Source of the DNA: Sabethes cyaneus
Taxonomy: Eukaryota; Arthropoda; Insecta; Diptera; Culicidae
Reading direction: 5' to 3'
DNA: 64,000 nt
Assembly: GCF_943734655.1 (NCBI RefSeq)
Contig: NC_071354.1
Location: forward strand, 283,001 to 347,000
Position numbers and translations under genes: made by a program. The notes beneath the pieces are model-generated. The model made no database searches, had not been told where the DNA came from, and worked only from the letters and a program-made list of their open reading frames with translations. This document shows, in pieces, positions 50,690-62,517 of the stretch. How positions within the stretch are numbered: position 1 is the first letter of the stretch; each line of letters starts with the position of its first letter.

Positions 50690-51360
50690 GGGTGTATTTC
50701 TAATTTCCGTCGTAGTAAGTAAAGCCACTCTAATTTTCATCATTTCTTGGATGGATTCAATAAATACTCCAAAAGTTCTTGTACTGATTTGATTTAAACA
50801 CACTTACCTTCCGATCCGTGCACTTTGAATTCACTAAAAAGCGATTATTAAAGCATTTAATTGAAATTACACAACTGACTTTATTTTTTAAATTCGTCGT
50901 ACCGTTTTAAAATCCGCCTATCAAAATTTTTCATCGTTCGAACTAAAAATCAAAAAACGTTTACGTATTTAGTGCGCTTGTATTGGTGTAGGACGGCATG
51001 ACAAATGTTGCTTTCCAACAATTTCTGTTGGTAATGCAAGTTTCCCGGCTGCAGAATAACGACAATGCGTTGCGTGAGTTATTTTCATTTTATGAATGAC
51101 GGAAATTGAAAGATTAGTCGACATTTTCTTCTTCGTCGCACGAAAAAACGTAGGTAATTTGGATGCTAGGAATTCTTCAATGAAAAAAAGCATTTAAATA
51201 GATCTCAGCTCACTTTGATTGAACGCGTATGATAGCCAACAAACTAAAATATTAGGGAATAACTAATTTTGCGCTGTGTGCATAAAAAACGCTGATATTT
51301 ATAATAATTTGTATTGGATAGGACGGGAATAGGCAATTACGACGAAGCAGCAACATACCC
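50690..51360 (-). mobile_element. MITE family GGGTATGTTGCTGC, full-length inverted copy
   Basis: TA flanks both ends (50688-50689, 51361-51362). Ends GGGTGTATTTCTAATTTCCG and the complement of GGGTATGTTGCTGCTTCGTC share GGGT..CGTCGTA. It is the most complete of the three copies. Confidence 0.75.
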
Positions 51361-52091
51361 TATATATTTGCGTTGATCATAAAAATGTACAGAAATCAAC
51401 TAAGGGACTATATTTTGCCAGAAGTGATTGGTTAATTTCATTGGGCTGGATCGTAGTTTTAGATAACAAACTTTTGAGTTTTAAAATTGTACAATTGTGG
51501 AATTCTATTGCAATAATGAAATTGCAAACTTTTATTTTCTACATTTCGATTAACTAAGGATTCTGTTACATCCAAATAGGTGATACATAATTAAATTTTA
51601 AACGAGAATGCTTTTCATTAAACTGGGAATTGTGTTCAGCATTCCGAAATTTTTACTATTTGTAATGCTTGAAACATAGTCAAAATAGAACTGGCATTTT
51701 GAAGACCCCTAGGACTTAACTAAATTTAAAATTGATAGTTGTATCAAAATTTTGATGAAAATAAGATAATCGCCCGATTGCTGGTTTTGTGTTGACAAGT
51801 ATGTCCAGTTGTTTGGAGACTAATGCTGGAATCACATTGACCGTCAGTAATCATCAACGGCAACGCAATGGAACAGAAAGTCAGTGACGGTCGCATGTAT
51901 TTTCAATGTGCACAAACCCAATTATATTGCCACCAACGAAAAATATTTGTTTTGCGTCTATAATAATATCAATGTAATTTTATAGAAGCAATATAAATAT
52001 TTTTTATTTGCTTATTTAGATCACCGTGACACTAATATTATTAGAACTTGTTGATTCTTTTCGGTGAAAATCAAAAACTACTGATTTGGTG

Positions 52092-52130
52092 TGACGTTTC
52101 TGCCTACTGTTTTCCTTCGGCCATCATCAG
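52092..52130 (-). ncRNA. Hammerhead-like core in left arm of a palindrome
   Basis: Minus-strand CTGATGA (52130-52124) and GAAA (52100-52097). It is the mirror of the copy at 52335-52372, so the palindrome presents the motif on both strands facing outward. Confidence 0.45.
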
Positions 52131-52334
52131 ACGTCTACAAAACAATTATAAAATTTAATTACTATTACATTTTACATACAACATAAAATTTTCAGTCAAT
52201 CTCTTAATTACAGTACATTTAGTAAGTGATAAATTAGACTAAGTAAATGTACTGTAATTGAGAAATTGACTGAAAATTTTATGTTGTATGTAAAATGTAA
52301 TAGTAAATAAATTTTATAATTGTTTTGTAGATAT

Positions 52335-52372
52335 CTGATGATGGCCGAAGGAAAACAGTAGGCAGAAACGTC
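52335..52372 (+). ncRNA. Hammerhead-like core in right arm of a palindrome
   Basis: CTGATGA at 52335-52341 and GAAA at 52365-52368, then CGTC. The intervening bases are nearly identical to the copy at 24671-24708. It lies in the right arm of the 396-bp inverted repeat at 52035-52430. Confidence 0.45.
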
Positions 52373-52627
52373 ACACCAAATCAGTAGTTTTTGATTTTCA
52401 CCGAAAAGAATCAACAAGTTCTAATAATATAAATATTTTTTGTTGGTGGCAATATAGTTGCCACTGCCTTATAAAGGGTTAACACGAGTACCTTGACGTT
52501 CCGCGATGTGACGTTTCGAACTCGTGTGAACGCGTACATTGACAGTGCATGCGACCATCATTGACGTTCTGTTCCGCAGTCCGTTACGTTGCCGTTGATG
52601 GTTTCTGACAAACAGTATGATTCCAGC

Positions 52628-54968
52628 TAAGGTGAAATTAGTGATCATTGATGTATAAATTGAAATGTACAAATGCCACCTTCGAGTACGTATAGTTTTA
52701 TGCCTTTGCAACAATGTTGCAATGTTTTATGAAACCATGAATAATAATCATGATTTCACGAATTACTTGCGGTATGAAGACAATTTTATTCATGATGTCG
52801 CAATCGGATTTCTTTCCTATATGCTTGAATAGCTTTGAGCCAACTCCAGACTTTAACCTAAAGATATCCTTGTTTCCGCAGAAATTAGTTCTAAGTTGGT
52901 TGGCCAGATCACTTCGAAAAAAAATGCCCTGCTGCGGCAGTTAGTAGGCAATATTGATTATATGAAGAAAGTCTCGTTATATGAAGAAATAGCAACTACT
53001 AATCTGAATATGAACGCATACCCGTGTGTATCATCATTAGCTTGTAGATTTAGCCTCATGTATATGCTGGTTAAAATTGCAGCGGGTGTTGCTTACTTGC
53101 CAGTTCAAGAGGCAACAAAAAAGGAAAAATCGTTTCCGGCGTTTATCGTCTGTCTCGACAAAGCCGGTTCATCTTAATTTTGCGCTCTGTTTCAACACCA
53201 GCGATAATTTCAAATGTTTTCCGAACAGCGTTAGCTTTAAATTGCATGTGTTTTAACTGAATAAGATAGTTGTTGAATATTTGAAAGCTACTTTTTGAAA
53301 TGGAAATTTTTCTGTATGGGTTTTCGAGGACGGAGACTGATTCTGTGCTATCAGTTTGGTTATGCATTTTATTGCAATTTACTGTACGTGAGAAGCTCGA
53401 AACTCTGAGCCAATCGCATGGTTAAGTTATTGTACTTGATCTTCGCAACATTTACTTAGCCCTAGGGTCTCTAAAAGTTGACCGACAGATTATTTAACTA
53501 AGATTTAAATAAACGACGGCTGGCTTGTTAGACCCGCACCGTATCTCGAAGCTAAGTATGAGCTAATACTTAACAAAATATTTCAACAGATATTTCCATT
53601 ACAGCTTTTGACCTTAGCATCAGCACTGGTTTTAAAAATAATTGAGAAAGAGACAATTGTACTTAAAATAACGGAAATACATATTAACAATTTCCTCCGG
53701 ATTACGGTAATAAATTAAATAAATTAAATAAAAATAATAATAATCACATATTAACGCTAAACATCTAAACTGTAAATATCCAAAAGGAGAGAAAACTACA
53801 ATTCCATCTGATGTGCCGTTAGTGCATGATTTACGCTTTTGATGGTACATAATTTGTAGTCTATCGATCATGCACCGTGAAAAATCAATTACAACACATT
53901 TTCAATGATTCGAAATGGTACTTCTCGCCGTTCCAGCTTTGGAGAATAACCAAATTTACATAAAAATCAAATCATCCAAATGTGTCACCTCGGATTGCCG
54001 TTCTAATAGCATTGGCAGGGTATCAAGAAACTGTACAGCTAACAGCCAATACTAGGGGCAACAGACGATACTGGAACAAATTGTATTTGAAATCGCATCC
54101 GACTTTCCTGCTCTACGTTGTACAAGCTATATTGTCGGAGTTTTAAACTCCACTTAGAAATCGTTATCTACCAATGTAGTCAACAGTGGGGTGATGAACA
54201 CTTTCAGAATATAAACACCGACTGGCGGTGCATTTGCCGCACAGTTGGATGACGTGTATGTTCAACAAGCGCAAATCCGTCACTTGAGACTCGCAGAGGG
54301 ATAATCGAAAAATAACACTGATCCCTTTCGCACCGTTAGCTATGGCAGTCGTTTCTGGCATATTTTTATTCATGTTTCATCTGGGCCCTAGCAAAGCAGT
54401 AAAAGATTCCTTAGGGAACGAACCTAAGGAAATCGAAAATAAATAACTTTTGGCAATAATAAATATCGACTGGCTTCCAAATATTGCTGGACTGCAAGCA
54501 GTCGAATAATGTTGGAAGCAATGCGGTTTGTATGGTAAGTTGGCGGAATCTGTGTGTACCAAACAGGCTGTTGTATTTAGCGAGAAGGGAGAGTAAATCA
54601 TCAAATACAACGTAGGGGAAAATGACCCCCTCTGAAGTCGAAATTGAATCGTTTATGCATCGTGTTTACAAATTTGATTGTTGTTTCTTCATTGACTTCG
54701 CATTTTTGACAGAACAGCAAAATATTGCTAGGTATGTATAAATCAATTATAAAAGTAAATATATTACCGAAAATTATAATTCTAAGATAAGTTTGGTGAC
54801 AAAAATAAGTTTTTTAGTATCATGAATGTCGAACAAAAGAATTTACAAGAATTCATATGTATTTAGGTTGGAGAAACATGTTTCATTAGTAACGTTATTC
54901 TTATTATTGAATACTTGTGATACATTTTTAGTGTATTGAATACGAAATGTTGAATCATAACTACAGTC
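52628..54968. other. Unassigned, with a SINE remnant
   Basis: 53400-53560 keeps fragments of the 43160 SINE (GACGGCTGGCTTGTTAGACC). The frame 52896-53177 (93 codons) follows an acceptor-like TTTCCGCAG but has no recognisable product. A 34-codon ATG frame at 54342-54446 looks signal-like but is otherwise unsupported. Confidence 0.3.
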
Positions 54969-55255
54969 AGGGATGGCATGATTTTGGTTCATGTGACTGT
55001 ATAGTTTCAGCCATGCATAATTAGAGAAACATATGTATGGAACATTTGCAGAACCAGTATTTTTCTAAAATATTGCTGAATGACGCTTTGCTGTACCTTT
55101 TGTATTTATGGTGCTACGGTGCTGTGTTGATAGTGAATTTCACTGCAAATGTTCTGCAAATATTCCTTACATAACTTTTTCCAATTTTGCATGGCTGAGG
55201 TGGTTCTGTCAAATGAATCAAAATTGAGTGAAAGTGGTCGAACCATGCCTGTCAC
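54969..55255. repeat. Diverged inverted-repeat element
   Basis: CAGGGATGGCATG.. is mirrored by ..CCATGCCTG; internal CAGCCATGC and ATTTGCAGAAC segments are mirrored too. The CAGGGATG-type end resembles hAT termini, but no 8-bp duplication was seen. Confidence 0.4.
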
Positions 55256-55345
55256 CATTAAATCTGTTTTTTTATTTTTAATAGTTTTTTCTGTGATTTT
55301 CTAATTGACGCGTATTTTTACGACAATTTTTGAATAAACACAGTT

Positions 55346-55410
55346 TTTACGACGATTTTTGAATTAACATGGTTAAAAAAAATCCGTGTTAATACAAAAA
55401 TCGTCGTAAA
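55346..55410. repeat. Hairpin of TTTACGACGATTTTTG repeats
   Basis: 27-bp arms (55346-55372, 55384-55410) with two mismatches and an A-rich loop. A direct copy of the left arm precedes it. Style resembles the TTTTTACGCG MITE family. Confidence 0.7.
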
Positions 55411-55638
55411 TAAATTTTGACAGAATGTCGAAATTCGTTATATCTGACGTTTGTATGTCCATGCGCTCCGTCCCCATAAATCTGTAATCCCCACAAAACA
55501 TAATAAAAGTAAAAATAAAAAATGTTTTATTGCATAGAAAAAAGTTTTATTTTGTAAATAACAAAGTATATCCGTTAAAAACAATTGCATGAAAAACGCC
55601 CAATTAAACATTCATAGTTAAAAAAGCGACTGAGAGCG

Positions 55639-56214
55639 TTGAAAAAAAGCGACTTCCAGGTTGTCACTAAGCATACGATCTGTTTACTTGGAATTATTTC
55701 GGGAGCCGCAAATCAACCTGTCAAAATTCAATTTCATACCAACGATTTAAATTATTCTTGCAGACAACGAGTTGCCGGTTGCAAAACAACTCTCGTATCT
55801 TTGCATTGTACAGCGCATTGTTGGTCTGAGTGCACCGGCAATAACAGGCTCTGCACTTCTTTGACAGGTGCCGCAGCTTGGTATCATATATTTGTATTGT
55901 ACGCTACGTCAGACACATGGTACTGCAGGGTCGGCGATGGTCGGACAGCCGACGTGGTAAACTTTCGATTAAATTCGCAATTTTGCCGTAATCAAATCTG
56001 GCCCATCATGTCAAGAGGTGCTAACATTTTTCATGCTATGTGCAAACACGCCAACCCGTCAGAGTTGACGTTCCTTTGTAGGCACTTGATTTTCCGACGG
56101 AAGTATCGTGCACCAGGTTTCTCGACAGCAACAATAAACAGATGCAAAGAGTTGAGTTTGATATTTTCAATTATCTGTAGGTGCAGGCGTCAAAGTTTTG
56201 CAACAGCTAATTAA
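55639..56214 (+). other. 191-codon open frame of unknown nature
   Basis: This is the longest non-repetitive open frame outside the two genes. It opens at TTG, not ATG; the first clear ATG in frame is about 120 codons in. The translation is rich in Cys (for example YSCRQRVAGC and LHCTAHCWSEC) but shows no signal peptide or domain I recognise. Local GC content is higher than around it, which lengthens random frames. It could be a fragment of an unrecognised transposon or a non-coding RNA. I do not claim a protein. Confidence 0.15.
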
Positions 56215-56514
56215 AATGTGGTGGAAAAATGGCACATTTTATTTTATATGCCTCTTCTACCTTGAAATGCTATAGTTTTATGTTTAACAACTTGACTACA
56301 GGAATACTGCAGTGAGTTTGCGAGAGTGACACTCAGTTCAAATGTTCCATAGGTACTTTATTTCTGTTACACTTCTTAGCATTTGCTGCTAAAAGCATTA
56401 TGTATCATGTCCTTTTTGTTCGGTTAATTTCTAACAACAATTTTAAGGTGATGTGGTTTGTAGCCATTTGGCAAAAAGATTTCATAAAAAAAACGAAAAA
56501 CCATCATAGACATA

Positions 56515-57059
56515 GGGTAGATGATCCATTAGTTGCGCCACTAAGCACAATATAACTTCATTTTGCTTGTTTATTGAGGTATATGCTTCAATTAATGCTT
56601 GTGGGATATAAATTTATCAAATACAAGGTATTTGTCACAAGGCAAGACAATTGCTTTCGTTGTACGAGAAGCTTTATAAAGAAAAAATGAATTATTCGAT
56701 TCAATTATATTGTACCAACAGTTGCGTTAATGTTTCCTTAATTAAGTTTGATGTTCCTTTAATTGTGATATTCCAAATACATTGCTAGGTTGCTAAGTGA
56801 AAAAACATCGTAGCAAAACTATAAATGAGCGCCTATAGTTGTGCGCTCCAACTGCGCGTCGGATTTTGGAAAATTGGCATTTTAGCAAATAATGCTTTAG
56901 TTTTAAATGGTGTAGTGTAGTGTACCAATACTTCCAAAAGCCTGTTTTATATAATGAATGTAATTGTTTTATCTAAAATGCTACGGGGACGAAAATATGC
57001 GTTAATAATGAATAGTAGCGCAACTATTGGTACTACTACAATTATTGGATCAACTACCC
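56515..57059. mobile_element. MITE family GGGTAG(T/A)TGATCC, full-length copy
   Basis: TA flanks at 56513-56514 and 57060-57061. Left GGGTAGATGATCCATTAGTT, right complement GGGTAGTTGATCCAATAATT. A truncated relative lies at 27030-27476. Confidence 0.75.
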
Positions 57060-57129
57060 TAAGTATTTCAGTGCGGCGTGGAACAACCGCGACGAAATAA
57101 AACGTCGCTCCTGAAAAACTACGATTTTC

Positions 57130-57422
57130 AAACTGTATGTACCTTTTTCTCAGAAACTATGCCACGTATTGGAACAAATTTTTTTTGACAAAGACTTTTA
57201 TAACTTTTGAGCTTTGTAAATGAAACACAACCAGAGAAAAACGAAAAAGAAGAAGAAAAGATGACCGAAAAAATAAAATTTTGTAAAACGGTTACTCGCG
57301 CGCACATACTTTTGGAGCATATTATTACAAGACATTTTGCCGAAGACAGTAACCTTCTATCTCTTCAGCGAAGATAGAGAAATCAGTTTTTCTATTTTAG
57401 TTCTTTTTGTAATTGTTGTATG
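57130..57422 (+). repeat. Dispersed repeat (left part) interrupted by a retroposon
   Basis: Homologous to 40735-41230; continuity resumes at 58101. Confidence 0.6.
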
Positions 57423-58073
57423 GGTATGAAATGGGGAAGGCAACTAGGAAGAAGCGCCCAACATAGCTCTAGCCATCCCAAGCCCCTACCTAGCGCCTCC
57501 ACGTGGCCATACCTGGAAATACTTCAATTTGTATAATTGAGTAGCCAAGCTAGGAGGTGCGGGGTCGTGCGGTTTTCAGTTCCTAACCTTACAAATGTAG
57601 TTTTAGGCAACCATTAAACCACACGACTTTATTTTCAAGTATTATATGATTTAAACTAATATTTTTGGCAAACTAATCTATTTTCAGAGAGCGAAATAAG
57701 GCGCTATATCCTTGGCCAATTGCAGCCTGGCTTCTGGTCTAAATACCATTAGTTCATCCCTGAGGGTCCGGAGTATCACTTAACCTTTATTAGCAAAGAT
57801 ACTCCCAACGATTGTAAATAAATCATTATCTATGTGTACGGGAAGCGTTTGGTACGGGAGGTCCACGCTTTCTTCCTTCCCCTTGATTTCAAGGAGTTAA
57901 ATGGAATTAGATATTTTTTCTGGTTCCACTTGATTCCTTGGAATTCTCTCTGCGGTACATGCTGCGCAGTTGGCCTGGCCGTTGACAAGAAAAATGATTG
58001 ATTCAAGTAATCGTCATTTTCCAGGATGCCTTCAAGAATTGGCTGCGTTAGTGTGAGATTAGATTAGATTAGA
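57423..58073 (+). mobile_element. 651-bp retroposon with 27-bp target duplication
   Basis: The 27 bases at 57396-57422 are repeated exactly at 58074-58100, and the uninterrupted homologue at 41160 shows the empty site. The insert starts GGTATGAAATGGGG and ends in a GATTAGATTAGATTAGA repeat, a tail style of non-LTR mobilised elements. No open frame, so it is non-autonomous. Relatives lie at 11668-12350 and 37423-37630. Confidence 0.8.
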
Positions 58074-58170
58074 TTTAGTTCTTTTTGTAATTGTTGTATG
58101 ACTTTTTCATCTATTACAAAGTCATACAAATTGTAAAAATACAAAACATTTCTCTGTTGGGGAAGGAACA

Positions 58171-59169
58171 TCTTTTGTTATTTAAAAAAATTAAATTAAA
58201 TTTCACAAGACATGGGAAAGGAAATCGCGCTTCACTCAACCGAAAGTCACACCAAATACAACGCAATAAATAATAAATTTAACATCGGTTATAAAATTAA
58301 CAGTATTAAAGATGCATAACTGCGATTACGAATCGAATAACTCTTGAGCTCTGGCATTTTCCTTCACTCGCAGCCAACATGAATGGGTACGTGAGCAAGC
58401 TGCGAAGGAACGATGAAGGATAATACAAACTAACTTAAGCAGAGGAGAGTGGTGGTAGCAACGATTGTGCTGTTGCTGCCCCTAAACTGTCGCTCCTGAG
58501 ACAGGATAGTGCTTATAGGGAGCATCTCAGTAGCATGTTGGATAGCGAACATAGCGAATGAAGTTGAATCACTTTTATGATTGTTTACCACGTGCCCTGA
58601 TCTGCTTGTACTGACAAGTGAACTATGGTGCAGGATGAACGGATGTGTATTAAATAATTAATGGTCTCTCAATAGCTTTTCGAAGGGATACGAGATTGAC
58701 TTGCCATGGTTTTTTGTAATAGTCCGTACTGTACTAGAAAACTGTCAATTGGAATTTCAGTTTGCGATTTTTACTTGCTTATCGATTTTGCGCTATGGGG
58801 GGTGAATTTATTTATGATGGATAATCTTGTAAAAACGACTTCCGGATATGAAGCGTGACTTGCCATTTCTTTATAGCACATCAATTAGAACAAATGTACA
58901 AACTGTTGGTGGTTGGGAGGGTGAATTGAAATTTATGATATTGACTTGACATCTGTATTGGGTTGTGGAAGTTAAATGGACCGAAATATGCCAAAATCTA
59001 TTCAATGCACTCTAAAGTGATTGAAATTTGAACGTTGTGTTACTGTCTAGCTTATATATATATATATTTACACTGGCAGTAGCCCGCGGTCGTCGCCCGC
59101 GTTAATTGAGAGTGAATCGGTAGTACTCAACCCAATTTCCTATAACAACGACGAAAAAACATTTTTCAA
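58171..59169. other. No recognised feature
   Basis: Unassigned; GC-richer patch at 58360-58540 without coding signs. Confidence 0.3.
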
Positions 59170-59555
59170 AACGCTAACGATGCTCGACGGGGACTTGAAA
59201 GCACTGGCCATTTTTGAACGTCGTGTGCTTAGGACCATCTTTGACAGAGAACGGTGTATGGAGGAGAAGGATGAACCACGAATTGGCGCAGTTCTTCGGC
59301 GAATCCAATATCCAGAAAGTTGCTAAAGCTGGTACAATGGGCGGGACATGTTATGAGCATGCCGCACAACAACCTCGCAAAACTGGTTTTCGCCTCGAAA
59401 ACGGTTGGTAGGTACCAGACGCAGTGGTGCGCAGCGTGCTCGATGGTTAGACCAAGTGGAGCATGACTTGAAAGTGAGCAACCGAATAAACGACTCTCAC
59501 GAATATGCACCCGCACGCGCCCGTCGAAGGAACAAAATGGCGGCGATTGTTTGAT
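59170..59555 (+). pseudogene. C-terminal remnant of a LINE reverse transcriptase, frameshifted
   Basis: One frame reads LKALAIFERRVLRTIF, the next ENGVWRRRMNHELAQFF and then VAKAG, and a return to the first frame gives RARWLDQVEHDLK. In this order these are the conserved tail of non-LTR retrotransposon ORF2 proteins. At least two frameshifts and no RT catalytic domain, so it is dead. Confidence 0.75.
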
Positions 59556-59599
59556 AGTGCCATGCCGGTCGGCACCAGAACCAATCCACCCAATGGTGA

Positions 59600-60480
59600 C
59601 TCGAATGCCTTCTAGGGTAAATATATAACACATTTTATTAACAACTTTAAGCGATATTCTGTTAATAAAATGGTTACGTGTGATAGGCGTACCGGCCGGT
59701 GGATGGATTAATATACCTAAAGGGACATAGAAAGCATTCATAGGGCAACATAAATAAAACTTTTGCGTACTTTTTAGTGGTAATATCCCGTGATATTGCG
59801 GCACCAGAAAGGTAATTAATGTTGGCCGTGCCGATTGATGCTGGGACAAAGTCACCTAAGCAGAATTAGAGAGCTTTCAAAGAGCAACATAATTGAAACT
59901 TTTGCGTACATTTTAGTGGGAGTTTCTGGTTATATTCTGTTAGCAAAATGCTGCCAAGCGTAGACACCATAGAAGCGTGGTGGTGATTTCTTAGTTGTTC
60001 ATTAACCAATAAAGTTGATTTTTGGTACATTGTTAGTATGTGGTACAACCTAATCAACTACGCGGGGCGTACAGCAACACCCGGTTCAAATCCGGTTATA
60101 ATCTAAGATTATAGCTTGGTTCGACCCATGCACCTTCCAGCATTGGACAAAAGGTAGGAGTCACAAAGACAACTTGTTAAGCGTAGCTACCTATTACCCC
60201 CCCCCCCCCTTCCTTTCCACTCTTTCCCCTCCATTCCCAAAAAATCCTTCTTCATTACTTTCTCTTACCGTCCCTTCATCAATTGTAGAACCATCGTTTC
60301 AAAAAAAAACTATATATGCCTGACCGCATTTCAAGGTCATGACTAAAATCACGAGGTTTGGTCAATGATTGCTAGTTTCCCGTTAAGCACCGCTGGTTGT
60401 TGTAATAAGAAGTCCATATTATATCATTTTGCATTTTAGTTCATACTGTTGATATGTTTTTAATGTAATTATTTCCGAAT
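59600..60480. other. Unassigned repeats
   Basis: GCAACATAAATAAAACTTTTGCG..TTTTTAGTGG at about 59750 is repeated at about 59885 with neighbouring ATATTCTGTTA. A poly-C run lies near 60200. The minus-strand frame 59229-59855 overlaps the LINE remnant and is not supported. Confidence 0.4.
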
Positions 60481-60681
60481 TTAGCCTTCGGTTACTCGCG
60501 CTGTTGTATTTTGTACAACACTTTTAGATTTTTGCTGCCATTTCATTATAAAGTTACAGATCGATGTCCAATTAACGTGTATTCTTCAATAAACTTGTTA
60601 TGAACAAAATGACATAATTATTCAGTTCATTAATACGCTAAATTGTTAAAAAAAATAGAACAGCATAAACCGAAATCGCGG
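60481..60681 (+). repeat. Dispersed repeat, partner of 41866-42060
   Basis: Starts near TAGCCTTCGGTTACTCGCGC and ends near ATAGAACAGCATAAACCG; opposite orientation to its partner. Confidence 0.6.
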
Positions 60682-60805
60682 AGATGAAGCAAGAGGCGTG
60701 TGAGATGTACCGCAATAGGGTCCTACAGCGTGGCTGATGACGGGAGTTCAAAATTTTCTCACTATGTGTCATTCTCATTATTACGCAAAAAAAACTTTCT
60801 AAACA

Positions 60806-60925
60806 CAGGAGTCAGTCCCGGCGTAGTGGTCAGCATTCACGCCTCTCATGCCGAGGACCCGGGTTCAAATCCAAACCCCGCAGAAGTCACGAATGATATA
60901 AGCTGTTAAAGTGACTATAATCTAA
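60806..60925 (+). mobile_element. Short tRNA-like SINE with target duplication
   Basis: A-box-like TAGTGGTCAGC and B box GGTTCAAATCC are present; the D-arm and a CTC/GAG anticodon-type stem can be drawn. Flanks 60786-60805 and 60926-60946 are repeats of about 20 bp with one mismatch and one extra A. It has no proper acceptor stem, so not a working tRNA. Confidence 0.75.
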
Positions 60926-61035
60926 CAAAAAAAAACTTTATAAACATTCCTGCCCAAGCGAACCAAAACACCACATCAACTCTACTTTCTAATCTGCCAA
61001 CAACATAAATGATATTATGCAATGTTTTATTTAAA

Positions 61036-62517
61036 AACCCGAATTAATCCACCTAGCGGCGTGACCTAGCCTTTCTACTGCCACAATAATCATTATTTAA
61101 TTTCTCAGGAACATCTATAATTAACTTGACTATATTTTTAAATATCCGTTCCGTATTCCTCAAAATCCTTATTTGCCAGTAAAATTCACAACGTATTGCG
61201 TAGAATAATTATATTTTCTTTCCTTGGGTGCATAAATACTTGTAAGCGTCATTTATGTTATTTGATGAATACCTTATTTAGTTTTATAATCGGTGGGCCT
61301 TAACTTTTGGGTTTCAGAGCCACATACGAAACTTGTTTTGAACCGATAATATGAAATATGTGTTCATAGCAGATTTTTTGATATTTTTTTTTTTGAGTGG
61401 TTTTAACCCAAAGGGTAGATTTTTTTGATATTTTGATATTAATACCATGCGTTCTAAAGTTAGCATCTTTGAAAAACAAGAGTTCAGAAAAATTATTATA
61501 TTTCGCTTTTGAAGAAAAAGGATATCTACAACAAAATGATTAATCTCAAAATTTTACTAATGGTTTGCTTGGCTTCAATATCTCGTATCTTCAATATCAA
61601 TATATATGAATTAGAAAAAATAACTGAATAGAGCATTAGATATGAAAAAGAGAAATTGAACTTTTTCTTAGCTGGTGCTCCTTCAGATAATTATTTTTGC
61701 ATGAAAATCAAAACTTAAGCTTCTTTTGAATGTACTTTCATGAAAAGATAGTCATTAACTTGATCACATCGTTTTTCCAATGTTAGAGGGTTAGGAAAAT
61801 AAGATGAGGTCGAAAAATATTGCAAACCCGAATTAATCCACCTAGCGGCGTGACCTAGCCTTTCTACTGCCATAATAATCATTATTTAATTTCTCAGGAA
61901 CCTCTATGTATAATTAACTTGACTATATTTTTAACTATCCGTTCCGTATTCCTCAAAATCCTTATTTGCCAGTAAAATTACCAACGTATTGCGTAGAATA
62001 ATTAAATTTTCTTTTCTTGGGTGCGTAAATACTTGTAAAACCTTATTTAATTTTATAATCGGTCGGTCTTAACTTTGGGCTTCAGAGTCATATACGAAAC
62101 TTGTTTTGAATTGACAATATGAAATATGTGTTCATAACAGATTTTTTGATAATTAATTAATACCATGCGTTCAAAAGTTAGCATCTTTGAAAAACAAGAG
62201 TTCAGAAAAATTATTATTATACTTCGCTTTTGAAGACAAAGGATATCGACAACAAAATGATTAATCTCAAAATTTTACTATTAATTTGCTTGGCTTCAAT
62301 TTTGCGATATATCTGAATTAGAAAAAATAACTGAATAGAGCATTAGATATGAAAAAGAGAAATTGAATAATTATTTAGATAATTATTTTTGCATGAAAAT
62401 CAAAACTTAAGCTTCTTTTGAATGTACTTTCATGAAAAGATAGTCATTAGCTTGATCGCATCGTTTTTACAATGTTAGAGGGTTAGGAAAACAAGATGAG
62501 GTCGAAAAATAGTGCAA
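61036..62517. repeat. Tandem duplication, units of 788 and 694 bp
   Basis: Both units begin AAACCCGAATTAATCCACCT and end GAGGTCGAAAAATANTGCAA; the boundary is at about 61824. The first unit has about 90 bp extra, partly a TTTTTTGATATT local repeat. No coding content. Confidence 0.9.

Larger units (their letters stand above)
52035..52430. repeat. 396-bp palindrome, possible inverted Penelope-type pseudo-LTR pair
   Basis: Arms of about 187 bp are near-perfect complements around a loop of about 20 bases near 52230. Each arm carries a hammerhead-like core near its outer end. A single diverged arm-like sequence occurs at 24665-24770. Confidence 0.9.
51825..52627. mobile_element. Long-inverted-repeat element split by a second element
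   Basis: GCTGGAATCA at 51825 pairs with TGATTCCAGC ending 52627. The arms (to about 51960, and from about 52440) share CATCAACGGCAACG, GACGGTCGCATG-like and ATATTGCCACCAAC segments. The palindrome 52035-52430 lies inside and is the younger insertion. Confidence 0.7.

Noticed and set aside
52882..53177. Possible terminal exon after an acceptor-like CCGCAG
   Set aside because: The peptide is unrecognised and codon usage does not differ from background.
54342..54446. 34-codon signal-peptide-like small frame
   Set aside because: No conservation, promoter or known peptide motif can be shown from sequence alone.
59229..59855. 208-codon minus-strand frame
   Set aside because: It lies opposite a plus-strand LINE reverse-transcriptase remnant whose peptides are recognisable; the minus frame shows no motif.
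60820..60890. Apparent tRNA gene
   Set aside because: A and B boxes are present but no acceptor stem forms, and target duplications flank it; it is a SINE.
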